Origin: Acanthochromis polyacanthus
Lineage: Eukaryota > Chordata > Actinopteri > Pomacentridae
Reading direction: 5' to 3'
NCBI RefSeq assembly: GCF_021347895.1
Contig: NC_067125.1
Location: forward strand, 4,668,268-4,732,267
DNA: 64,000 bases
The notes under the pieces were generated by a model. That model was given only the letters and a program-made list of their open reading frames with translations, searched no databases and was not told the origin of the DNA. Positions 12,255 to 24,536 of the stretch are shown piece by piece. Each line of letters opens with the position of its first letter. Within the stretch, counting starts at the first letter, position 1. The position numbers and the translations under genes were made by a program.

Positions 12255-14419
12255 TATAGGCTAGTATTTCCAGCTCTTAGAGCTGAAATTGTTTCAAGTA
12301 AGTATTTGTTGTAGCTTTGGAGCACTCAAAGTTAACGTCACAATCAAAACTGTCCGATCTTCCACTGCTATTGCTGAAGGAACTGATTCAGAGGTTGTTT
12401 CTGTTTATCTTTACGCCTGCCATGAGTTCCTGCAGTAACAAGCCACTTGCGTATATTCCTTCAGAGATTTTTGTGGCTTGCCGAAAACTAAATCCTTTCA
12501 AGATACAACTTGATCCAGTACTTAAATCATCTAAGCATTAATGCAAATAATAATAATTATTATGCTGGCTAGGTTGTGGCCACTTCATGCTTTCTGTGTC
12601 CATGTCACTGTTCATACCCCTCGATGCGCCTCACTCAGCTACATGGACGGTTGCTTTCCCCTCGTATCGAACACAGAAAAAAACATGGGGATACAGCAGC
12701 CAGTTACGGATCTTCTGTATACAGTGTTAATGATTATTTCTGAGGTGGGCCAAACACAGTGTGTGAATGTAGCAAAGGACTTTTGGAGAAATGAGGACCT
12801 CCTGCTGTGTTTGGGAAACAACATCCAAACAAAGTTCCTCCAAAGTCTTCCTTCCATTGCGAGTCTTATGAAGATCTATAATGGTGTGGATGAAGAGAAT
12901 GACCTTAAACAGTATCTCCTTATTCCAAGTATTTGTTTGTAGCACCACTTGTTTTCTTGGTACTGGTATGGACGTCCACGTGGTCACAAATTTTGCGTGG
13001 ACCTTAGCAGACCAGGATAGATAATGAAGGTCCCATTGTGCATGAAAGCATGAATTGGCCTTTAGAAAGTAGCGAAGGAGAAAGACATCCTCAAACCATC
13101 CCAGGGTCAGAAGGGTTGGATAAACCCTGTGGTGTGTCCTGGGTCTTCCTCATTGTCCACTATCTGCTGCCCGAACCACGTCAGCCAGCTCCTTTCAAAG
13201 ATAATCCTGCTTGTATCAACAATCTCATTCTTCTTGTCACACCTCACAGTGCATGACCACAATGGAGGATAGTCCTTCACCTCCACATGGTAGATCCAGA
13301 GGACTTTCCAAACCTCTACAGGGGGATCCTGAAACCTCACTTCAGTCCCTTGTATCCACAACTACAAGTAAAGGAGCTTAGATCCTTCTTCAATATAACA
13401 GTCTGCTGTATTACCTGGACTATTATCAGTGTTGCACCTGTTCATCTTCTGGGACTTGCTTGTTTAGATATTTGAATGCCTTTAGCTGAGCACCACAGCC
13501 TCAGACTTTGTTGCTGCTTTGTGGTCACCTGTAAACTACCCCAGAGTACCTGGATGTCGCTGCTTCATACAGTTGACTGAGCTACATCTTTCATATGAAG
13601 ATTATAGCTCTGTCCAAACTCGAAAAATATTCCAGCACTTCCAAATTCACAAATCCACATGGGTCCAGACCTTTAACTTGTCTCCAGGTGTTCAGGCCAA
13701 ATTTAGAATGAGGGCTTGATCTTTATATGCCTTTGGTTAGCAGTGTGGATGTGATTTCTGGGATCAGAGTCCAGGATTATTTTGCCTTTTTGCTGTGACT
13801 TGATGGAGAGACTTGCCACATTACAAATCAGAGCCCAGCTGATGACACCAATGTGTCCCTTCTAAACTCAGCTGTGCAAAAATCAAAACACTGCCTAAAA
13901 GTCTCCCCAGGTTGCTGCTCCTGCTGTTTCAGAATACCCACGGTCTGCTTCATGTGATCCAGATGTTGGAAGCATTTCTCTAGACTTGAGGATTAGGGTT
14001 ACTTTTATCAGATCCACAAAATCCATTTATCAAATCCAGATCGTATTAGTTTTATTATCGTGTCTGACAGTGTTCAGCTTTCAGTGTCTGTCTTTTTATG
14101 CTAATGATACCATTCAGATCAACTGAGCCTGTAAGTGCTAAAATCCCTGCTGTCTAAACTTTCAGAGACTCGAGACTCAAATCACAGTACTTCAGCTCAA
14201 ACATTCGATACCTGACTTGGAACTCAATGTTGAATTAAACACCAAAGACTCACAACTTCACTTGAATTTTACTTGAAATGACTTGACATTGTCCCCAACC
14301 TTCTTGGGTGTCTTACATTTCCTGCTAACTGATCAGTGTTTAGTCAGTTAGTCTTTGATAGTACACACTAGCACACCAACAAATACTGACTGGTTCGGGA
14401 CTCGAAGCACAAAAATCAA

Positions 14420-15010
14420 TACTTATCTAGGTCTTAACTGGGACTTGTTACCTTTAACCTGGGATATGTTGATCTTGACTTGATAGGTTTGATCTGTTAC
14501 TTGCTAGTCTTGACTTATCTTTGATGTGGGACTTGCTGGTCTGAACTTGTTACCCTTTACCTGAGACTTGCTGATCTGGACTAGCTATCTTTGACTTGGG
14601 ACTTACCTTTGATCTTGTACTTGTTACTTTTGTCCTGGAACTTTCTCTGCTGGACTTGTCACCTTTGACCTGGAACTTTCTCTGCTGGACTTGTTACCTT
14701 TGACCTGGGGCTTGCTCTTCTGGACTTGACACCTTTGATTTGAGGCTTGTTACCTCTGACCTGGGACATGTAGGACTGGGCTTATCACTTGCTACCATTG
14801 ACCTGGGACTTGTCACCTTTGACCTGGGACTTTCTCTTCTGGACTTGTTCCCTTTGACCTGGGGCTTACTCTTCTGGACTTGATACTTTTGATTTGAGGC
14901 TTGTTACCTCTGACCTGGGACATGTAGGACTGGGCTTGTCACTTGCTACCATTGACCTGGGACTTTCTCTTCTGGACTTGTTCCCTTTGACCTGGGACTT
15001 GCTGGTCTGA
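14420..15010. repeat. tandem repeat of GACCTGGGACTTG-type units
   Basis: Imperfect tandem units of 'CTTTGACCTGGGACTT' alternating with 'CTCTTCTGGACTTGTTAC', about 35-40 bp, with larger duplicated blocks: the phrase CTTGCTACCATTGACCTGGG appears near 14790 and again near 14943. It is non-coding and lies between the two LRCH terminal exons. Confidence 0.65.
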
Positions 15011-17003
15011 ACTCGGATCCAAACAGAACTTTGTCTGCTGAACTCCGTTTGTTTGTTTCTTTTGAACCTGAGAGGATCATCCAATCCTTCCTCTGCTGAA
15101 GTTGAAACTTGACAAACACCCAGAGTTGGAAGTTTACCCTGAAGCTTGTTTCCTGCCTGTTGAAGCTCCGCCCCCTGTGCCTTATGTTTGGCTGCCTGTC
15201 TGAGTGTTTTTTTACTGTTTGTAATGTGGTTCAGCCTTCCCGATCAGAAACCTGCCATACTCTTCGTAAACATGTTTGCCTGAGAAAAAGCTCTGAGCAC
15301 CAAAAATCAGAGTTTCCAAACATGGTCTTCCTTCCTGTAATGCCAACAGTGATACTTAATGAGAAGTCAGAGTGTCGGAGCCCTTTGGCCTTCGTAGAAC
15401 TCTAAGACCTCTATTTCCACTGCAGGAACTTCACCTACCGAGGCCCATTTTCACTGCTTCACTTTCTGAACCTAAATCAGTGGCATCAGTTCACTTCAGT
15501 TCTCAGGACTGTGATTGAAAAAACATACCAAAGACAAACACAGTCTGCAATTAAACACAACGGCTTCAAGTTACTGCAGTGTTTAACCACAGTTTAAACA
15601 AACTACAGTCTTCCATCTCATTAGACAGTAAGAGGCTCCACCTGGTGGTACTACAGCTGATCTACAACACATTCTCTAACATGAATGTCCTTCTGCCTTA
15701 TCGATTAATGTCTTTAATCTGTTACATTAGCAATGGAAATTAATCAGTTAACGATCAATCATTAACATCCACAGTGGAAGCACAAGATTGTACATCAGAC
15801 TAAAGCGTAAAAGAATCTTAAAAGTCCAAGTTCTGGGAAGATTCTGGAGCCCAAAATTTTCTCTTTAAATATGAGACTTGAGGCTTAGTTTACCGTTAGC
15901 TGAGAGGCTTACTAAGGGTGTTGCACAGCATCCTTTGAAAGGATTCCTTAGTGAAGAAAAAACATTACAGAATCATTTAGACGGAATTAGTTTGTTTGCT
16001 TAGATTGATGCTGATGCCTGCTATCACCTCAAAATGTGGTCCATAAATAGTGAAAAAATCACGAAATTAAACTAGTCAGAAGAAAAGATGGAATTTCTAG
16101 AGGAAGAATAAACTGAAAAGTAGTAGCAAACAGAAAACAACAAAAGTAGAAGGAAATTACAACGAAAATTAATTCACAAAGACTTTGCGTGTTTTGGTTC
16201 AGACTTGAAGGTAGTTCAGCTGTGAAGGTCTTTAGCGCACTGGTTCACCTGTTGTTACGGGTTTCCTAGGTACTGAAGATCTTCTCCTTATCTTACCGTT
16301 TAGTGGACATTTTAAGGAAATCACAAGAAAAAGATTTACCTCAGTTTTGTACAACAACAGATTTAATTTTAATAAAACCTTAACTTAGACCTAAATTAAA
16401 ATCCTAACTGGGTTCCAGGTTAAAGTCCTGCAGTGGAAATGGACTCATAGACCCTCTTGGACATGGACTTGATTACGGCGTCCTACAAGCGTGAACTGAG
16501 AAAGGACGGAAAATACTTAAGACTTGACTTTTATAAACTGAAGAGTGAGGATGATGCGTGTTTTTATCAGACTCTGTGCCTCTGCTCTGCCCTGATGTTG
16601 GAGAAAACTTTTCCCTCCATGAATAAAGTCGATTAAAGCAGCTCTGACTCACTTTGTGTGTCTGTAACAATAACGAAGGTCTTATTCTCAGCAGAATCAA
16701 GTGTGTTATCTCTAATTATACTGAAATCTGTTTTCTATTTTCTGATGAAGACCATGGAACTCTGCTGAAAGCTCTGGAACTCTGTCTCCTTTCTGCTTCT
16801 CACCTTTTTTTCCCCTCCCATCACTTCAGTTGTTCCTTTTTTGTTGATGTCACTGCTCCTTGTTTTTATCCCTTGTGTTGCCATGGTTACGGTTATTTTG
16901 TTGGTTTATTTAAGTTTCCATCCATTGACCCACCTTTCCGTTGTCCCCACCCCTCACCCCTCCCCTCGCTGTGTGTCTTCTTCTGTGGTGTCTGTCCATG
17001 CAG

Positions 17004-17162
17004 AGTCAGTTGTGTCTTCCTCTCCACATCCTGGAGGAGCAAGGGCTCCCCCAGGTGGCCGGGACCGTCAGCGCTCTGCTGGACCTGGCCCCGCCCCGAC
17101 ATCCTGTCACAACGACAACCACATCATCATGCACCGCACCTGGAGCCTCCGTCATCATGTAG
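17004..17162 (+). CDS. lrch4: alternative distal terminal exon of the LRCH gene (soluble C-terminus)
   Basis: After a pyrimidine-rich stretch and the acceptor CCATGCAG, a phase-0 exon encodes SQLCLPLHILEEQGLPQVAG, then TVSALLDLAPP and a Thr-rich tail, ending TAG at 17160-17162 (52 residues). It begins at the same phase as the proximal terminal exon at 11309, so the donor after GVPQ (11139) can join either. The two exons are paralogous in layout: DRLCSVGEVLEGKGGGVYGT in the proximal exon against SQLCLPLHILEEQGLPQVAG here. Both complete the last CH helices. This version has no membrane segment and resembles the C-terminus usual in LRCH1-3. Use of the two ends would switch between anchored and soluble protein. 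Confidence 0.75.
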   Translation, partial: SQLCLPLHILEEQGLPQVAGTVSALLDLAPPRHPVTTTTTSSCTAPGASVIM

Positions 17163-20100
17163 ACCACTCGGACGCCACCGCACGCGCTGAGTCGGCCTCC
17201 TGTGGCGCTGCAGGCAGTCGGGTTAATGCAGGGTTCTGATCAGCCGATCATAGAGGAAACCACATGTCGGTCGTCGACCAATCAGAGCTCGTGCTTGTCC
17301 CAACTTGTGATGTCATCAGGAAGCCAGAATGTAAACAAACAGCTTCTGATGCAGCTGTGGACGTCTGCGGGTCGCACCGTCTCCATGGTTACAGTCTCTG
17401 TGCTCCTATTGGTCAGCATCAAGGTTACAAACACATTTCTGTCTGTAGAAGAAGAAAAGTTAGTCACGATTAAAATAATATTCATGCAAAATGACCATAA
17501 AAGATCAAAGGTTTGACTGAGATTTAAAACTCAAAGGTTTTACTTTTCAAAGGTCATTTTTTTAAGTTTTATTTTTTTTATCTCAAAATTGACAAAAGAA
17601 AAGTCAAAAGGTTCTACTTTTAAAAAAGTCATTTTTTTAAACAAAAAATGACAAAAAATTGCTCAGATTTTGTTAAATAAAAAATTTAAACGTGAATAAG
17701 AAGTCAGAAAGTTGACTTGAAAAATATTTGACTTTTACAAAGTCAGTTTACCTTAAACATCTAAATTATGAGGAAAATTGTTAATTTTTTATTCATAGTT
17801 TTGCCTCAAATTATTAAAAAATACATCCAAAGGTAAAAAAAACGTTAAACTTTTGAGTCACAATTTGAGATAAAAAATGTTTTATATTTACAAAAAGACT
17901 TAACGGAATTTTGATCAGGTTTTATTTATTATGCAAATTTTTTAAAATTCTGACTAACTTTTCTTATTTTTAGTGTTAATTTTTAGTTAACACTAAAGTT
18001 GAATTTAGTTAATTTTTGGCAGCAGCAGGCTTCCATACAGACTTTTGACAAGTTCGTCTTTTTGTTTTTGAGGCTTCAGGATGCAGCATCTGTTGTCGTC
18101 AGGATAAAACTTTCAGCTGGTATCACAGGCGGGAAGATTTTATGTGAAAACAGCAGCTGGATCTGATGGAGACGTGAGCAGAAAACATCTGTTGCTCAAA
18201 CAAAACTTAAACTAAATTAATCTGCACACAACTGACGACATTTTGATTTAGTTTTCTGTCAAAGAAAAGCTTAAAATCCTCACATTTGAGAAGCTGTGAC
18301 TAAAATTTTGTACAGATTTAGGATATTAAATATTACACTTTGTCCCTCCTTTTTCCTACAGGGTATTTCTTTGAGAGGGGGCTCAAGGTTTTAAAAATAA
18401 TGTACATTCAATAATAAAATCATTACAAACAACCTTATTATTAAACACAATACCAAACCTAAACATTCTTATGAAAACACCTAAATACAAGCTAAACAAA
18501 GTATAAAAAGATTAATATTTAGTTAAATGTGGCATATTTGCATTGCGAATCAATCTAATGTAGCAAAATGCTAACGTTATTTAACACTGACAAAGATGGT
18601 TTGACGTGTTGTGCTGCTAATCGCTAACAAACCTTTTTTGTTTATTTAAAGGACACTAAGGTAGCTCATTAATATTAGCAGCCGATATTGATGTAGTTGG
18701 TTCAGAGGAGATGCTAACATGACGCTAAAAATATCACACTGGTTGGCTTTTGACTTCAAGAATAACAGCTAGCTGTAAATTAGCTAACATAAATTTGCTT
18801 GGTTTAAAATCAATATAAAAACAGTCACAGAGATTAGAAGGACAAAATGCTAACTGCTAACAGTTGAGAATCTAAATTCAACATAATTTGAAAATGCTAC
18901 CTGCCAACTTTGGCTATTAAATTATTTTGTAAAGTTTATAACATTAGCCATTAGCTTCAGCTAACACAAATCTTGCTTGTATGAGGTTTAAGCTAATGCG
19001 AACAATACTCAACATTGATGAAGGTGAGTTGTTTTGAAAGTGACACTACAGCTTTCTGCCGATATTAACTGATTAAACTAGTTGGTTGAGAGACTAAGCT
19101 AACACAGTTAACTATAAACATTAGCCATTGCTTTCTGGTCCAGAATTGAGCTAATATAGCTCAAGACTAACTCTGCTAAATGCTTTCAATGGTAAATGTA
19201 CTAGCTTGAATACGACAGTGAGAATTATGATAATGGTTAAGCTAGCAGTAAGTATGCAAACATAGCTCACTGCAGATGTTAGTACACATTTAAAAAGTTA
19301 ATATTGGGTGTAGCCAACACTGCTAAATGCTAATAGTAGTAAAACTTCGACTGAAACAGACTTAAATATTAACTGACATCGTGAGACTTTAACACAGCAA
19401 ATGCTAGTTGGTGAGCTAATGCAGCTCAATGCTTATGTTAATGTCCAACACTTCTGTAGTTGTTTAGTGTTGGCTCTAAAACAACTTACTGCAAACATTA
19501 GACAACATTATTAAGTTAGCCGGTTTGTAGATTAAGCTAATACAACTGACTGTAAACATTTTATTTAATTGCTTCTTTTGGGTTTAAAGATAATCCAGAA
19601 ATCATCAATAAAGATGGTGTAGATTACACTACCAACGCTAAATGCTAATGTTCGTGAACACAGGTGTACAGTAGTCACTTTAAGTATGCTAATATTGGCT
19701 AGCATTATGAGAGTAAAACTAACTGTAAACAATATTTTGTTAGCTGGTTTTGAGATTAAATTTAAACAGCTGGCTGTCAAACTTTAATCTTGAATTTGAA
19801 GCTAATGTAGCATCATGCTAACGTAAGTGTACTGCGAGTGTTTTGAAAATGCTAATTTAACCTGTGAAGGAGGTTTGGAGTTTGTGCCCAAACAGCTTTT
19901 TATGAAGTTAGGCATTTTTAGTTTTGAATTGAAGCTAATGTAGCCTCGTGCAAACATAAGCACACAGTAGTTGGTTTGGAAATGCTAACTTCATCTAACA
20001 TTATTAACCCAGTAGTTTTCGGGTTTCAGCGAACACAGCTAGTCATGAAGTAAGATATTTTTAGTTTTGAATTGAAGCTAATGTAGCATCATGCTAACTT

Positions 20101-22050
20101 AAGTGTTCAGTAGTTGTTTTGGAAATGCCAACTTATTATAAACCCAGTAGTTTGAGTTTGAGCTTACACAGCCAGCAATAAAATTAAACATCTTTAGTTT
20201 TGAGTTGAAGCTAATGTAGCCTCATGCTAGCATTGATGTACAGTAGTTGGTTTGGAAATGCTAATTTACCTCACACTATGAACCCAGTAGTTTGAGTTTG
20301 AGGTAACACAGCTAGCCATGAAGCTAGGCATCTTTGGTCTAAGCTAATTTAGCTCTTAGAGCTCACGCTACACAACATGTTGGATGTTTTCAACGTCTCC
20401 GTCAGATCCAAACTGTCAGAAATCATTTCAATCAGAGTGAATGAGCAGATGTGTCGATGATGTCAGACGGCTTAAGATCCTGATTGGAGGACGGCGGTCA
20501 GGTGATCACCGGGTGAACTGACTCCTGCTGACGGACTGCTTGTGTACAAATATATTTTGTAAATATATACATATATAGATATATTCTGTATATGAGGCGG
20601 TGCGTGTTACCGTGACGATGGAGTTGATCAGTCACCACAGCAACTCCTCTTCTTGTGTTTTTTTTTTTAAAGGTGCAAAAACAAAGTTGTTTTCTCCTCC
20701 TGTTGGCTCCAAACATCCAGATGTTTGTGTTTACACCCCAAACCCACATCGTTATCAATAAACTTTATTTATATTCAGCATTTTGAGAGCAGAACCACAA
20801 AGTTTTACTGATTAAACTCAGTAAGAAACTCTCAGCCTCCGTCCTGCATGACGTACAGAAATAAACAAACATCAAACATTTCAAAGAACAAACACAGATT
20901 CATAGAAAGAAGAGCGTAAGAAAACCAGTTTAATTAAATTACAAAACTAAATTATAAAAGGTAGAAAACATTGTTAAATAAATTCATGTTTTTACAGGTT
21001 TTCTAGCGCCTTCAGCGGTTTTTCAATTTCCTCCTTGTTTTTATTCTCCTGTTTACACTCAGAACATGAATCTGGTTTGCTGACGGAGGAGAAAATGACG
21101 GCAGCTTTGTTTTTAATTTAAACTTTATCGATGTTTTATATTTGCATGTTTCATCGAGGCTGAGTTCAGGTGACCGGAAACCTCAGAGTTTAACTTCAAG
21201 TTCTTAGGCTTCTTTTTGCTTCTGATTCACCTGAACGCAGCGTCAGAACTTCATCGGAACATTTCTACCCTGAATTCTGACTCCTAGGCTGAGCCCCGCC
21301 CCCTCAGCCACCTCGGCCAGTCAGATGCTTTGCTGCAAAGACTGTGGAAGACTTCAGAGACTCACCTGAGACTGAATCATCAGAGGAAACTGAACCAGGA
21401 GAGGATCTGGTCCAGCTGCCTGTGAGGCTGAACTCAGGGTGCATCGGTCCCTGGAGACAGTGCTGTGATTGACAGGTCTGCTGTCCAATCCTGTGCCTCT
21501 GTGTCCTGAGCAGGCAGACGGCGACGAGGGTTCATGTTGTACAGACCTTTTATGTTTTTCTTCTTCTCCTGGGGCGGTGATGGGTCATGTGACAGATGGG
21601 ACAGGTCATGTGACATGGTGACGGGGTCATGTGTGGAGGAAACGTGACGGTGCAAGTGACGGGTCATGTGATGAGTCGTGACAAACCCAGAGACGACAGT
21701 TTAAAGGACATTCCACCGTTTCTAAAGGAGACAAACGGGACTCACAGTTTTAGACATTTTTCCACTTTTGCTTCATTTTTGCTGAAAGCTGTAAAAAAGA
21801 TTTGAACGCGGCTGTTTGAAGAGTTTAAGTCCTGAAATAAATATTTTAATTTGACTCTTTAAAGTTGATGCTTTTATTGTCTTGAGCAGAACGTAGTGAC
21901 AATGTGTTCGCATGTTAAGGGTCAATGAAAAACCACTGAGGCTCATTTATTACTGTTCCTCTGGTGTTTTTTAATTATAGACTAGACCTTAGCGAGTCAC
22001 CATAGTAACCAGTGACTCAAACGTGATTGGCTGATTGATACTGGACTAAG
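17163..22050. other. intergenic stretch, no gene seen
   Basis: Downstream of the distal LRCH stop. The first part (17500-18000) is AT-rich. 18540-20370 is rich in TTAGC/GCTAA motifs. 20500-22050 holds unique-looking sequence. No polyadenylation signal could be tied with confidence to the distal LRCH end, and no ORF resembles a known protein. Confidence 0.55.
18540..20370. repeat. degenerate GCTAA-rich repeat block
   Basis: Dense GCTAA/TTAGC hexamers. From about 19790 to 20340 there are clear diverged tandem units of roughly 120 bp, each containing 'GAAGCTAATGTAGC(A/C)TCATGC' followed by 'GTACAGTAGTTGGTTTGG' and 'AACCCAGTAGTTTGAGTTTG'. At least four units are visible. The related TGTTAGCTACTGATG family near 52.3-52.9 kb shares the core hexamer. 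Confidence 0.65.
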
Positions 22051-22055
22051 AAAGA

Positions 22056-22410
22056 CAGAAAGATTAAACCTTTATTAATCCCACAGAGGGGAAATTTACA
22101 TTGTACAGCAGCAAACAGAACACTTATTTACAGCAAGATTTTTAAGTAATTGCACAGCATCAGTATTTACATTTTTTATTGCACAGTTTGTAAATGGGTG
22201 AACAGAAACTACTGAGAGCTTGATTGTAAAGTGTGACTGCAGCAGGAAGGAAGGACCTGCGGTATCTCTCCTTTAGACACCGCGGGTGAAGCAGTCTGTC
22301 ACTGAAGGAGCTGCCCAGTGATCTTACTGTTTCCTGCAGGGGGCGGTAGGTGTCCTCCATGATGGACACCAGCTTTGTCATCATCCTCCTGTCTCCCACC
22401 ACCACCTACA
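22056..22410 (-). mobile_element. LINE 3' end with ORF C-terminus (Rex1-like), 5'-truncated
   Basis: On the minus strand an open frame reads ...DRLLHPRCLKERYRRSFLPAAV..LYNQ, the type of C-terminal tail found after reverse transcriptase in fish Rex1/CR1-like LINEs. It is followed by AATTTCCCC..GGGATTAATAAAGG, the tail phrase also seen near 8590 and 53075. The element lacks everything upstream, as expected for target-primed insertion. The family name is inference. Confidence 0.55.
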
Positions 22411-22580
22411 AACATGTCTGCCTCCATCAGCAGTGTATGATGTTGTAGTGGTTCCATCAGCAGGACAAATCTACACACCTGTTACTGATGACGTTAATGA
22501 AGCCTTGATGTACGTTCTAATGGGTTCTATTTTTCTAGTCTGCAGTAAAGCAGCAGCAGCGCCCTCTGCAGGTGGTCCAG

Positions 22581-22934
22581 ATAAAAGCTTACAGCACCTG
22601 ATTTTTTTGTCAGCAGATTGCAGACAACGGTGGAGCGCAAGAGTCACGTCTGCAGTGTGTGTGACAAACACTTCACTGAGAAGCCAAGCTTGACCCGCCA
22701 CATGAAGCTTCATGGTCTGAAGGAGCACAACTTCAGTGTGTGCGGGAAGAGCTTCAGCACCAAGCCTCACCAGCGTGATCACGCAAAGATCCACCAGTAC
22801 CCCAACATCCCGCTCTACAGGCAGGGAGAGGCCTGGCCTCAGTGGTCTCCCATCCAAGTAGTAACCAGGCCTGACCCTGCTTAGCTTTCAAGATCAGACG
22901 ATATCAGGCGTATTCAGGCTGGTATGGCCGTAAG
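22581..22934 (-). pseudogene. 5S rRNA-derived sequence, interrupted
   Basis: Reverse-strand 5S rRNA. 22837-22934 matches roughly nucleotides 1-95: rc of TTACGGCCATACCAG.., AAGCTAAGCAGGGTC, TACTTGGATGGGAGACC. The missing 3' end (AAAGCTTACAGCACCTG read on the plus strand, 22583-22599) lies about 235 bp away. Between them is a zinc-finger fragment. Substitutions and the interruption make it non-functional as rRNA. It also forms the left end of the 5S-terminated repeat continuing to 23396. Confidence 0.8.
22600..22831 (+). pseudogene. C2H2 zinc-finger gene fragment inserted in the 5S sequence
   Basis: One frame encodes an intact finger CSVCDKHFTEKPSLTRHMKLH and a second broken finger FSVCGKSFSTKPHQRDHAKIH in which the first zinc-binding Cys is Phe. 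The linker (GLKEHN) departs from TGEKP. Just before it, TTTTTTTGTCAG looks like a splice acceptor, so a piece of genomic exon rather than cDNA seems to have been captured. There is no start codon with promoter context and no continuation beyond the 5S junction, so it is a relic. Confidence 0.7.
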
Positions 22935-23442
22935 AAACAAACACAGCCACAAACACACTATTTATGGAAGAAAACTGTCGTCTTTACTTTGGATTCTCCT
23001 TCATTTCACACTCACTTTATTCATATCTCACTTCATCTGTCAACACACCAAAATAACAACATATTAATGTGTCATACATGTGTGTTTATACCATCAATCA
23101 ACCACATCATGGACAAAATCAAACACAATAAATGTCACAATAAAACAATCCACTAAAGTTTTTATCCACTTGTCAGTTTTGTTAAAGTTCAAACTAATTA
23201 GTCAAAGTGAGCTAAATAAATAGAAATGATGCGTTAAAGTGATGATTGGAGGTGAAATAGAATCAGATAAAAGGTGTTAAGATGCGTTGAGAAAGACTCT
23301 TTCCCAGACAGTGAAGCAACAAGAGACAAAATGTGGAGTTTAGTTTGATTTAAAAGCTTGTGTGAAGAGTTTGCTGTTGCTTACGGCCATACCAGCTGGA
23401 TTGTTTTATTGTGACATTTATTGTGTTTGCTTTTGTCCACAT

Positions 23443-23580
23443 CGTCTAGAAACATGTTTGGAGGAGAGAAGATGAAGCCTTGAAGCCCAACAACACCAAA
23501 GCTACCGTCCAGCATGGAGGTGGCAGCATCATGCTGTGGGGCTGTGCTGCTGCCGCTGGAACTGCTGCTTTACACAAAGT
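23443..23580 (+). mobile_element. Tc1-like transposase fragment
   Basis: Open on the plus strand: HVWRREDEALKPNNTKATVQ then HGGGSIMLWGC and AGTAALHK, the region around the second catalytic Asp-flanking GGGS motif of Tc1/mariner transposases. Sequence upstream and downstream is not recognisable. It is a relic fused to the end of 5S-element copy A. Confidence 0.65.
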
Positions 23581-24046
23581 AAGTAGAAGAAGTCCTGATC
23601 AGAGAGTCAACATTTAAAGTTACTGTTTAACCACAACAACCTGAATGAGAGGAGCTGCCAGAATCTATGAAACAACATCAGCTTCCTGGAGGAGGAGCTT
23701 CATGACGTCATCATGGAGAACTTACAGGAGCTCTCAGGCTGCACAGAGACAACAAAACAACATTCAGAATAAATAAGAGGAGAAAAGCCTCATATCAGAG
23801 AGAGGATTCAACATGAATGTTTCTTTAGAAAGGACTGAACTGATGAAGGATCCATCAACAGCATCACGGTTAAAGATGGAAAATGAAAGAACTACCAATA
23901 AGAAAGTGTAGAGACCGGATGCTTTTCATCAACCTGTCAGAGAACAACAAGATAGAAAAGAGTCAGAAAGAGGAATGAAAAGATTCAGTGTGAAATGAGC
24001 AGACTGTGATCAAAGCTCTGCCTCCATCTGGTGGTGACTTTCTGCA

Positions 24047-24536
24047 GATGTTTCACCCTCCTGTTGTCTTCATTCACCAAAAATATTGTTCCTTGTCTGA
24101 AAAAAAATGCAAAACTCAGCAGAAAAATCCCCAAATTTATAAAAAATTGCAAAATCTTCAGGAAAAAAATTCCAAAAATTCCTTCAATGTTTTGTTTTTT
24201 AAAGAAAATCACCAAATGTGGCAGAAATAAAAATTTATAAAAGTAAATATTTTCAAAAAATGAATAAAAATCTTCCAAAAAATCCTTGAAAACATCTAAA
24301 GTGATTCCATATATATCAGTAAAAGTTCTGGTATTTTCTTTAAGAACATTCAGAAAAATTGTGTTGATTATTTTTCCAAATGTTCTTAAAGAAACATTTT
24401 TTTAGCATTTCTTTTTTTGCACCAGAAAATGTTCAAAATTTCCCCAAAATGTTGAAAATGTGGAAGTTTTCTCTGTGAAAATGTATTTTTTTCCCACATT
24501 TTCAAACTTTAAAACGCAGGACGACACGAGGGTTAA
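24047..24536. mobile_element. piggyBac-like MITE (copy 2)
   Basis: Left end ACCCTCCTGTTGTCTTCATT, right end GCAGGACGACACGAGGGTTAA; the ends are imperfect inverted repeats and the right end carries TTAA. The body is AT-rich and poly-A-like with no coding capacity. It is the best complete copy of the family in this window. Confidence 0.6.

Larger units (their letters stand above)
11513..17003 (+). other. 3'-UTR of the short LRCH isoform or intron before the distal end; no other gene seen
   Basis: After the proximal stop there is about 5.5 kb without a recognisable coding exon. Open frames at 11520-11913, 12541-12942 and 13038-13256 are unbiased, match nothing I know and lack splice context. 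Content seen: a Tigger-derived MITE (11975-12254) and tandem ACTTG/GACCTGGGACTT repeats (14420-15010). For transcripts ending at 11512 this begins with 3'-UTR; for those using 17004 it is intron. Confidence 0.6.
22581..23396. mobile_element. 5S-terminated inverted element, copy A
   Basis: Left end is reverse-strand 5S (to 22934). The right end is forward 5S, cut to GCTTACGGCCATACCAG (23379-23395). Between them is about 445 bp of AT-rich non-coding body. The same body occurs in reverse complement at 27888-28110 plus 29497-29734, where 5S pieces again face outward in the same way. Thus the family has 5S-derived terminal inverted repeats. No transposase is visible. At 23397-23442 a second, inverted piece of the body (rc of about 23111-23158) is fused on. 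Confidence 0.65.

Noticed and set aside
12541..12942. 133-residue open frame
   Set aside because: No recognisable domain, an equally long open frame on the opposite strand, and a position in 3'-UTR/intron sequence. Left as unassigned.
22837..22934. Functional 5S rRNA gene
   Set aside because: The sequence has substitutions in conserved positions, the 3' end is displaced by an insertion, and no terminator T-run follows it at the proper place.
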